In this document: positions 1 to 5,719 of the stretch, piece after piece
Layout of the letters: each line of letters opens with the position of its first letter
Numbering within the stretch: the stretch's first letter is position 1
Assembly: GCA_019750655.1 (NCBI GenBank)
Contig: JAIEOG010000099.1
Location: 1-9,839, forward strand
Reading direction: 5' to 3'
Source of the DNA: a bacterium
GTDB taxonomy: Bacteria > Bdellovibrionota > FAC87 > UBA2466
DNA length: 9,839 nucleotides
Program-made: the position numbers and the translations under genes
The notes under the pieces: model-generated
Told to the model about the DNA's origin: nothing
What the model saw: only the letters and a program-made list of their open reading frames with translations
Databases searched by the model: none

Positions 1-2774
1 TCGTTTACGGTTCAAGCTCGCTTTTCATCCGGTCGGCGCTCGCCCTGCGCTACAAAACGGCCGTGAACTACGAACCCGGGGCAAAAGAAGCCATCTTGGA
101 TCCTGCCCGCGGCACTCTCTTGGTGATGAATCACCCCACCTGGGGTGTGGAAGCCGGTAAAGTTTTCGCTGAAATCTCGCGCCTGGGGATCAAGCCGCTC
201 ATTGTGATCGATGAGAACCAGCTCACGGGTCTGACGGGCATGCTCGCTAGCCCCTTTGAGCTTATATCGATTCCCGACATGACCAAAAAGAACGGCGACG
301 CTAACGCCCTTCAGAGTGCGAGCGCCAGAATTTCGGCTGCTCTCGCCGAAAAAAAACTGGTCGTGATTGCCGGCTCTGGACGCATTTACCGCTCGCGCAC
401 AGAGTCCATGGGTAGCATGGTGGGCCAGCTCCTTAGCACTAGGCCGGATACGCACGTCGTGACGGCTTACTCCGATGGGCTCTGGGGCAGTCGGTTCAGC
501 ATGGCCGGGACGGGGGAGTATCCCAAAATCGGTTCTGTATTGATGAAGGGTGCGCTTTCTACGGCCGCGAATTTGGGAATGAATCCCAAACACCCCTGGA
601 CACTCACCTTCACCAACCAAACCGCGGCGCTGGCAAACCAAACGCCGGCTCAGATCAACGACACTTTGAATGCAGTTTTCAACACCACCGAAAACGGTGT
701 GAACCACCCACGTATGGGCGTGCGCCACCGCTTGGGCTGGTGGCAGAATACCGTCCCCGTGCCGGATCCAGCGATCGCGCAGGTCGCAGGCGATATTCAT
801 TCAGTGCCGGATGAGGTCCGCCAGGCGGTCGTCGATAAACTGATTGAAATAACGGGCGCGGAAGAACTCAGCTCGCTAGGTTTAGATAACCCCGCTCTGC
901 TCACGAAACAGCTGCGCAACCATCTCGGCATGGACAGTCTCACCACCGCCGAGCTCTTACTGTGGGTCGAGGAATACACAGCCGCGCGCACGGGCACGAA
1001 GTTCCAATCCGATTCGACAGATTCCGTTCTTACAGTTCAAGACTTGATGCTCGCCGCCAATGGCGCGGGCGAAGTCAAAGGCGGTTCGCACATCGCTTTG
1101 CCGAGCAAGCGTTGGCTCGAGCCACCGAAGAACAAACGCCTGCGTTACACCTGGCGCGACGACACGTTCACGCACAAGTGGCTAGAAAAAGTAATCGCAG
1201 ACCCCAATGGCGTTACCATCGCCGATCCCAAATTCGGCGCACCTACCAACCGGCGCTTGTTCCAAATGGTTTTGGGACTTCTGCCGAAAATTGAAGCCAT
1301 CCCGGGCGATCGAATCGGTATCTTGCTTCCTTCCGGCGTTCCGGCTTTCGTCGCAGTCCAGGCCATCCGCCTGGCGGGCAAAACACCGGTGTTTTTGAAC
1401 TTCACGACGGGCTTGGATTCTGTGCGCACTGCTTTGCGCATCACAGGCGTCGAACACGTCTTCACCGCCGGTGCCGTGCTGTCGAAGATCAAGTGGGGCG
1501 ACACGGAAGCCAAAACGCTGGGTGTCGATTTCGTTGAGTTTGAAAAAGTCGTGAGCGAGATTGGCTTGGGCACCAAGCTCGGAGTCGCCTGGCAGAGCTA
1601 CACGGGCGCAGCCAAGAGCCTTCTACAACGCCGGCTCTCGCTCGAAGCGGGGATTCTGGTGACGAGTGGCAGCACCGGCACGCCGAAATCCATCGCATTT
1701 ACCGATGAAATGCTGGGCTATTTCGTCGAAGGGCTCTTGAGCCTAGTCCATGTCAATGAGGGCGACCGCCTTATCCAAACGGGCCCGCCGTTCCACATCT
1801 TGGGCTACATCGCGGGCATTGTGATGCCTAGTTTGTTGGACTTGAAAGTCGGGCTTATCCCCAACCCGACAGACTACAAAGAGCTCGCGTCCATGACGGA
1901 ACTCTATGCGCTCAACCGCGCCGTTTCGCCTCCGGCATTTGCCGAAGGGATGGCCGTCGCTTCTCTGCCGGGACAGATGGATGCGCTCCAGCTTCTCGTG
2001 TACGGCGCTCAGGCAATGTCGCAAGGCCAACGGGCGACCATTTCCGCGCAGGCCCCGCAACTGATGATCCATGAAGCCTATGGCAGCACGGAAACGACGG
2101 GTGGTTTGGCCGTCCAGCACGAAAACAGCGAAGGCTGGATGGAGCTGCTCCCGACCGTGCGCTACAAACTTCTAGACGTCGAAACAGGCGCTCAGCTCGG
2201 ACTCGGCAGCCAAGGCGAGCTCTGTGTCCGCGGCCCGACCATCATCAAGAGCTACGTCCAATCGGCTGACCCTGAACTCAGCTCAGAGAGCGAAGCGTTC
2301 GCGGAGATCGATGGCCAGAAGTACTTCAAGACGGGCGATCTGATCCAAGTTCACCCGACAAACCCTCGCTGGATCCGTTTCGTCACACGCGTGGCACGTA
2401 CGTACAAAGATAAGGCGGGAGAATTTATCAACCCCGACCTCATCGAGAACGCACTCGGCGTGGCGTTCCCGCGAGTGGAAACAGATGCGAAGGGCCCGCT
2501 CTTCAGCGTTACGGGAGCGAAGCAAGAAGATGGCTTCAAACGCACGGTGATGTTCTCCACGCGACCGATGACGGTGCAGGATGCAAACCAAGCGATCTTG
2601 GGCCAAGGGCTCCAGGCGGTTTTACGCGTGCAGCGCGTTTACGTCGTGGACGCGATCCCGCTTGCGGGCTCTGGCAAAGTGGCACTGGCAACCATCAATC
2701 GTTGGGCGGCTGAGCTAGAAAACGCTGACGCCTCGACGTATAGTGAGGACCTGAGGGCAGCCTTGGTTCCATGA
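1..2774 (+). CDS. Acyltransferase-ACP-acyl ligase fusion, 5' end outside the window
   Basis: The first complete codon is at 3, and the frame is open to the edge. The 20 residues before the GTG at 63 (including RSALALRYKTA) read as the usual lead-in to an LPLAT/PlsC domain, so GTG 63 is probably not the start. Numbering from GTG 63, three parts are visible. Residues about 1-240 are an acyltransferase-like domain with NHPTWG (23-28), GSGRIYRS (104-111) and GLWGSRFS (139-146). Residues about 248-335 are an acyl carrier protein with the GMDSL phosphopantetheine site, Ser292. Residues about 350-890 are an ANL ligase with P-loop TSGSTGTPK (534-542), YGSTET (673-678), TGDL (757-760), Arg776, KAGEFI (784-789) and catalytic Lys872 in GSGKVA. 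By analogy with Aas-type enzymes it likely activates a fatty acid with ATP and re-acylates a lysophospholipid at the inner membrane; the built-in ACP suggests an internal acyl relay (inference). Oddities are the missing Asp of HX4D, Ser replacing Glu in the PEG motif, and Arg779 where many ANL enzymes have Asp. Confidence 0.88.
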   Translation, partial: VYGSSSLFIRSALALRYKTAVNYEPGAKEAILDPARGTLLVMNHPTWGVEAGKVFAEISRLGIKPLIVIDENQLTGLTGMLASPFELISIPDMTKKNGDANALQSASARISAALAEKKLVVIAGSGRIYRSRTESMGSMVGQLLSTRPDTHVVTAYSDGLWGSRFSMAGTGEYPKIGSVLMKGALSTAANLGMNPKHPWTLTFTNQTAALANQTPAQINDTLNAVFNTTENGVNHPRMGVRHRLGWWQNTVPVPDPAIAQVAGDIHSVPDEVRQAVVDKLIEITGAEELSSLGLDNPALLTKQLRNHLGMDSLTTAELLLWVEEYTAARTGTKFQSDSTDSVLTVQDLMLAANGAGEVKGGSHIALPSKRWLEPPKNKRLRYTWRDDTFTHKWLEKVIADPNGVTIADPKFGAPTNRRLFQMVLGLLPKIEAIPGDRIGILLPSGVPAFVAVQAIRLAGKTPVFLNFTTGLDSVRTALRITGVEHVFTAGAVLSKIKWGDTEAKTLGVDFVEFEKVVSEIGLGTKLGVAWQSYTGAAKSLLQRRLSLEAGILVTSGSTGTPKSIAFTDEMLGYFVEGLLSLVHVNEGDRLIQTGPPFHILGYIAGIVMPSLLDLKVGLIPNPTDYKELASMTELYALNRAVSPPAFAEGMAVASLPGQMDALQLLVYGAQAMSQGQRATISAQAPQLMIHEAYGSTETTGGLAVQHENSEGWMELLPTVRYKLLDVETGAQLGLGSQGELCVRGPTIIKSYVQSADPELSSESEAFAEIDGQKYFKTGDLIQVHPTNPRWIRFVTRVARTYKDKAGEFINPDLIENALGVAFPRVETDAKGPLFSVTGAKQEDGFKRTVMFSTRPMTVQDANQAILGQGLQAVLRVQRVYVVDAIPLAGSGKVALATINRWAAELENADASTYSEDLRAALVP

Positions 2775-3292
2775 AAAAGAAGTCATCGCGAGCAGGAAAA
2801 AAGGAGTGCTACCACTGTAAAAAGTGGCTGACGGCGAAGGAGTTAAAAACTCATGCGTGTTGGGAAACCACCGAAGAGGCTTTGACTCAAGACCTGCCGC
2901 CGGCACTCCTAGATGCCTGGGAGAAGCTGCGCGAGGCCGCGACCGATTTCGGCGACCAGCGCATCTACGCTTCGTTCCGCTCGATCATGTTCTCGCGAAA
3001 ATCTTGCTACTTTTTTGTGCGCCCGAAGAAATCGCGCTTGGAACTTTGCTTTTTCGCCGGCCGGAAAATAAAACACCCGAGCATCCGCAAGATTCACCCA
3101 ACAACGAAAACCAAGTATGCGCACATGGTTTTCGTTGTCGATAGTGACCAAGTAGAGGCACCGCTGACCGATTGGCTGCAAGAAGCCTACGACTTCTGCC
3201 AGCCCATGCCGGAGTCGAAAACCAAGACAACCAAAGCGCATCCCCTTACTAAGCGCAAGACCATCACTTTCGAAGAACTCACTCGAAAGTAA
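2771..3292 (+). CDS. Small protein with Cys/His zinc-finger-like cluster and DUF5655-like domain
   Basis: This 173-residue cytoplasmic protein has no signal peptide or membrane segment. Its ATG overlaps the stop of the upstream lipid enzyme (ATGA, 2771-2774), so the two are probably translationally coupled; a GAGG about 14 nt upstream is too far away to be a strong ribosome site. The N-terminus is very basic and carries Cys13, Cys16, His28 and Cys30, a C-x2-C-x11-H-x-C arrangement that could hold one zinc ion. Residues about 43-150 resemble the DUF5655 family: a helix (AWEKLREAATDFG), then an Aro-x-Ser-Phe strand, CYFFVRPKKSRLEL and a closing VDSDQVEAPLTDWLQEAY segment. DUF5655 proteins have no settled function; the domain is often appended to other modules. 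The tail (about 155-173) is again Lys/Thr-rich. A nucleic-acid or protein-binding role is conceivable from charge and zinc ligands, but this is inference. The gene is real by coupling, amino-acid composition and domain resemblance. Confidence 0.8.
   Translation: MKKKSSRAGKKECYHCKKWLTAKELKTHACWETTEEALTQDLPPALLDAWEKLREAATDFGDQRIYASFRSIMFSRKSCYFFVRPKKSRLELCFFAGRKIKHPSIRKIHPTTKTKYAHMVFVVDSDQVEAPLTDWLQEAYDFCQPMPESKTKTTKAHPLTKRKTITFEELTRK
3266..3290. repeat. Perfect 8-bp inverted repeat at the convergent gene boundary
   Basis: ACTTTCGA (3266-3273) and TCGAAAGT (3283-3290) are exact reverse complements separated by a 9-nt loop. The right arm runs into the stop codon of the DUF5655-like gene, and the convergent Cys-rich gene ends 11 nt further on. 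A hairpin could form in transcripts from either strand and might slow or protect the 3' ends. There is no U-tract on either side and the stem is only half GC, so it is not a classical intrinsic terminator. It lies within coding sequence, so chance is possible. Confidence 0.4.
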
Positions 3293-3300
3293 ATCCGCGG

Positions 3301-3522
3301 CTACCAGCTGCAATCATAGGACGTCGGCACACAGCTTTTAAATAGAGGGCAATAATACTGGTCATCTGGACAATCCCTCCCCGTGGACAGACCGGGAGAA
3401 TAATCTTGTCCCTCCACCACTTCGCAGCCGATAGCACCCTCCTGCAGTTCGCAATCCAGCTCTTCCTGCGCTGCGGAGAGACTTACGGACACCAACAACA
3501 AGGTAGAAAGAATCAGTTTCAT
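3301..3522 (-). CDS. Small secreted six-cysteine protein
   Basis: The start is taken at the ATG at 3522 (MKLILSTLL...), because an AAGGAG lies 5 nt upstream and the product then begins with a textbook signal peptide. A longer version from 3549 would put acidic residues before the signal. The product is 73 residues: signal peptide 1-18 ending SLSAA, then a short acidic mature chain with Cys24, 33, 51, 58, 64 and 71. An even number of cysteines after a signal peptide suggests three disulfides formed in the periplasm or outside. The last four cysteines, spaced C-x6-C-x5-C-x6-C with an aromatic residue two before the second and Val after the third, resemble the first half of an LDL-receptor class A repeat. 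The following acidic calcium-binding part is absent, because the protein ends at SW. I recognise no family. It could be a secreted binding protein or small structural peptide; no function is assigned. Confidence 0.72.
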   Translation of the reverse strand: MKLILSTLLLVSVSLSAAQEELDCELQEGAIGCEVVEGQDYSPGLSTGRDCPDDQYYCPLFKSCVPTSYDCSW

Positions 3523-3648
3523 AAAATCTCCTTCCTGATCAATATCCACCGTCTAGCGGGAGAGATTAAGCAACTAGTATTCACGCACTGTTAACCGCAT
3601 CCCTTCCTTAGTAGAATCAGAGATTACGAGGGAAAAAGTGGAAAATGG
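3523..3648 (-). other. 126-bp intergenic gap between the SGNH gene and the six-cysteine gene
   Basis: Apart from the ribosome site next to 3522, I see no convincing element here. On the minus strand two T-rich runs (TTTT and TTTTT) follow shortly after the stop of the hydrolase gene, but no stem precedes them. A TTAACA (revcomp of TGTTAA near 3590) could be a -35 box, but no good -10 sits 16-18 nt downstream. The gap is long enough for the small gene to have its own promoter, unlike the tight junction upstream in the same gene group. Confidence 0.4.
3528..3533 (-). promoter_or_regulatory. Shine-Dalgarno site of the six-cysteine protein
   Basis: On the minus strand this reads AAGGAG, followed by ATTTT and the ATG at 3522. 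It is one of the strongest ribosome sites in the window, and it decides the start at 3522 over the longer in-frame ATG at 3549. Confidence 0.8.
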
Positions 3649-4761
3649 CTATTCGTAGTCGCTTAGAGTTTGCTTTATTTCGTTAAACAAAAGCTGCGCC
3701 AGTTTCTCCTGACCATGCGGAGAGAGGTGGAAGCAATCTACCGCCACATCGTCAGCCTCAATCTGGTACCCCTCTGAGGACTTCAGGTATTGGAACCGCA
3801 CCTTTTTCTGCGGGTACTTCTCGCTTTGAAGAGCTTTGGCTTCTTCTACGGCGTCCTGAGCCCCCAGCCGGTAGGCGGCGATGAGATTTCTCAAAAAGAC
3901 CTGCTTCTCTGTGTCCTCGGGTTCAATGCTTAGAACATTTTTGCATAGCTCTACGACGGGTGGCAGGTTACGGCGCTTCACGAGGCCGAGGATCGTTTTG
4001 AAAAGAGGGCTTGGGTTTTCGTATTTAGGAATGTCCCCTTCCCGCATAGCCCGAAGCTCTCGGCACGTGCGGTTTTCGCCAAAAGCGAAAACTTCCTTGT
4101 CCAGCACGTCCTCTTTCGTCATCAGATCGGCAATCGGAAGATGGCCCATAACGAAGATGGTTGCTGTTTCGCCATTCACTGCATCACCATTGTCCAAAAG
4201 TTCCTTTAGGCCTTTTAGGATATTCGCAGCAAATCCCTTTCGAGCCGCAGTGAAATCGAACTGGCTGTTGAAGGCCGTACCGCAGGCGTCGTTTCCCGTG
4301 AACCCGACAAACGTAAGTGAAGGCAACGCTTTTCCGGTAAAGCGCAAAAGACGTTTTGCTTGAGGTTGTGCATCGGAGGAACGGGTGCCAATCTCTCCCG
4401 CAACCAAGATCTGCTTTGCATCCACTTGGAGTTTTCGCCCCAAAAGAAATCCCCAGCTATTCTCCTCTAGGTCGACATAACCACCGATGTACCGTTCCTT
4501 GAGTCCCTGCTCTGCTTTCTTTGCTAGGGTCGCCAAATAGCCCTGGCTCTCATCCACAGGTTCCCAAACGCGGGTGGGCATGAGCGGAGGCACGATGGCA
4601 GGCTTTTGAATCAACTCATCCAGACTCTTGGGATCCCACGCCATGTCAGGATGGGTGATCGCGCCCGTAGAAAGGCTATCGCCCAGAGTAGCCATCTGCC
4701 GCGGGGGCTCTGCGGCAAAGAGAGGCAGAGCCCCAAAAAGAAACGCTAAGAATGCGTGCAC
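3649..4761 (-). CDS. Exported SGNH/GDSL-type esterase or lipase
   Basis: This is a 370-residue hydrolase of the SGNH superfamily. The GDSLSTG motif (27-33) gives nucleophile Ser29. AGEIGTRSSD (121-130) is the likely block II region with its Gly, GFTGNDACG (153-161) is block III with Asn157, and DCFHLSPHG (342-350) supplies Asp342 and His345 of the triad. The DxxHLSxxG ending is like phospholipase B-type and other lipid or acetyl esterases; the substrate cannot be told. Residues 1-17 form a hydrophobic signal-like segment, though without a basic n-region and with a poor AxA site. The only possible start is GTG at 4761, since a TAA lies two codons upstream; a weak GAGG sits 11 nt before it. Between blocks III and V about 180 residues are inserted, including a helical stretch (about 265-312) that looks TPR-like. 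It is co-transcribed with the upstream Cys-rich exported protein, only 3 nt away and in the same frame. Confidence 0.85.
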   Translation of the reverse strand: MHAFLAFLFGALPLFAAEPPRQMATLGDSLSTGAITHPDMAWDPKSLDELIQKPAIVPPLMPTRVWEPVDESQGYLATLAKKAEQGLKERYIGGYVDLEENSWGFLLGRKLQVDAKQILVAGEIGTRSSDAQPQAKRLLRFTGKALPSLTFVGFTGNDACGTAFNSQFDFTAARKGFAANILKGLKELLDNGDAVNGETATIFVMGHLPIADLMTKEDVLDKEVFAFGENRTCRELRAMREGDIPKYENPSPLFKTILGLVKRRNLPPVVELCKNVLSIEPEDTEKQVFLRNLIAAYRLGAQDAVEEAKALQSEKYPQKKVRFQYLKSSEGYQIEADDVAVDCFHLSPHGQEKLAQLLFNEIKQTLSDYE

Positions 4762-4764
4762 GGT

Positions 4765-5631
4765 TTACTTAACCTCGAAATCGACTGCGGCAGTTTCTAG
4801 ACCGGGAATCGTGGCGCGCGTGCGCCGAGGGCCTTCTTGGGTATCCAGGTACCAAACCGTTAATTTCGACTGGCCCTGCTGGAAGTGCGCCCACTCAAAC
4901 GTTAGCGGCTGACTCAGAGTGCAGTTCGAATTCCCGTAGTACTGCCCCTGTTGCCGGAGAGGCTTCGAATTCGCAACCGCTTGCGCATCCGTTCCAAACC
5001 ACACACGAAGCTTGGCGCCCGCCGGAACGGATTGGTCATTGTTGTTGCGCAGCTCAAATGTGATCGGCGTGCAGACGTTTTTTTGAACAGTCTGCGGCGC
5101 TTCCACGACGCCGAGATAAACCACCACTTTACTGGCGTCGTCTTGTGCATTGCACCCACAGTAACTCGTCAGAAACGGGCGCATGTTCTTGTGTTCTGTC
5201 GGACACTCAGGCGTGACAGGAGCCACATTGCCGATAGGCTCCCCCGACGTATGCCCCATGCTCTTGCACCAATCGTCACAGTTCACATGCTCTTGGTGCA
5301 AAGTATTGCAGCACTCTTCCGCCAGACAGCGAAAATGGTTTACGCCCACAGTGCCAGGAATCGTCAACGCGGCTTGGTTGAAACTCACACGAATTAGCTG
5401 CTTGCCGGTCTTGGGGTCCAGAATAGGCTCGCGCGTTTTGGGGTCCCGCTGAGGGATCGCGAAATCCGGTTGCGAGGCTTGCACGGGATCTACCGGACCG
5501 CCGCAATTGTCTGCGACGTATTTGGTAGCGCAGGAGGGGATTTTAAGGTTTCCGCCGTTGAACTTTCGGTAGCTCCCCGACCAGGCCGGAAGGGACAGCA
5601 GACACAAGAAACTAAAGGAAACCAGCTTCAT
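4765..5631 (-). CDS. Exported 12-cysteine protein with beta-rich C-terminal domain
   Basis: The start is placed at ATG 5631 because GGAGG lies 4 nt upstream and the product then opens with a clean signal peptide (MKLVSFSFL...AWSG, 1-19); an in-frame ATG at 5652 has less support. The mature protein (288 residues in all) has cysteines at 34, 43, 102, 107, 108, 118, 122, 143, 158, 160, 187 and 237, an even set consistent with disulfides. Residues about 60-80 hold a short repeat, DPKT at 63 and 72. A His/Cys cluster at 97-128 (RCLAEECC, NCDDWCKSMGH) suggests a disulfide-knotted or metal-binding module. From about 168 to the end the sequence alternates beta-type strands (VVVYLGVVEAPQTV, PITFELRNNN, KLRVWFG, KLTVWYL, AAVDFEVK), like an Ig/fibronectin-like sandwich. 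I recognise no family. It precedes the SGNH hydrolase in a tight operon and may bind, present or localise that enzyme's substrate (inference). Confidence 0.78.
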   Translation of the reverse strand: MKLVSFSFLCLLSLPAWSGSYRKFNGGNLKIPSCATKYVADNCGGPVDPVQASQPDFAIPQRDPKTREPILDPKTGKQLIRVSFNQAALTIPGTVGVNHFRCLAEECCNTLHQEHVNCDDWCKSMGHTSGEPIGNVAPVTPECPTEHKNMRPFLTSYCGCNAQDDASKVVVYLGVVEAPQTVQKNVCTPITFELRNNNDQSVPAGAKLRVWFGTDAQAVANSKPLRQQGQYYGNSNCTLSQPLTFEWAHFQQGQSKLTVWYLDTQEGPRRTRATIPGLETAAVDFEVK

Positions 5632-5635
5632 AACG

Positions 5636-5640
5636 CCTCC
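5636..5640 (-). promoter_or_regulatory. Shine-Dalgarno site of the 12-cysteine exported protein
   Basis: On the minus strand GGAGG is followed by CGTT and then ATG at 5631. It fixes the start seven codons inside the longest open frame, and that choice also gives the better signal peptide. Confidence 0.75.
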
Positions 5641-5684
5641 GCGGAAACCCACCGCGCAAGGCCTGTAGCATATCCGAAAAAAAA

Positions 5685-5713
5685 TAGCGAGCGGCGGTCT
5701 GGGCCATTAGAAT
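5685..5713 (+). promoter_or_regulatory. Candidate sigma70-type promoter giving a leaderless transcript
   Basis: TAGAAT at 5708-5713 matches five of six bases of the -10 consensus. Its end is 6 nt before the ATG at 5720, so transcription would begin at or next to the A of the start codon. A 17-bp spacer points to TAGCGA (5685-5690), a poor -35 with three matches. No Shine-Dalgarno precedes the gene, which fits a leaderless mRNA. An eight-A run (5677-5684) lies just upstream of the -35 position, where a curved or UP-like element would sit. This is inferred from sequence only. Confidence 0.4.
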
Positions 5714-5717
5714 GGCC
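5702..5717. repeat. Perfect 7-bp inverted repeat, possible operator
   Basis: GGCCATT (5702-5708) and AATGGCC (5711-5717) are exact reverse complements with a 2-nt spacer. The palindrome covers the candidate -10 box and ends 3 nt before the start codon of the membrane protein gene, inside the 88-bp divergent region. A dimeric repressor bound here would block RNA polymerase. In RNA the 2-nt loop is too tight for a full hairpin, so a DNA site is the better reading. Confidence 0.45.
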
Positions 5718-5719
5718 GC

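Noticed and set aside
12..800. Long minus-strand open frame opposite the acyltransferase domain (262 codons)
   Set aside because: It is antisense to a gene with clear domain motifs; its product is rich in Arg/His/Gly with no recognisable domain, typical of a shadow frame in GC-rich DNA.
3628..3645. T-rich runs on the minus strand after the SGNH hydrolase stop, as a terminator
   Set aside because: No GC-rich stem precedes them, so there is no intrinsic terminator structure.
3881..4363. Plus-strand open frame opposite the SGNH hydrolase (160 codons)
   Set aside because: The opposite strand carries catalytic block III and a coherent protein; this frame is Ser/Arg-rich, low-complexity and without a ribosome site.
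5411..5446. Two copies of TTGGGGTCC 27 nt apart
   Set aside because: This is a coding repeat giving DPKT twice in the 12-Cys protein; too short to be a mobile or regulatory repeat.
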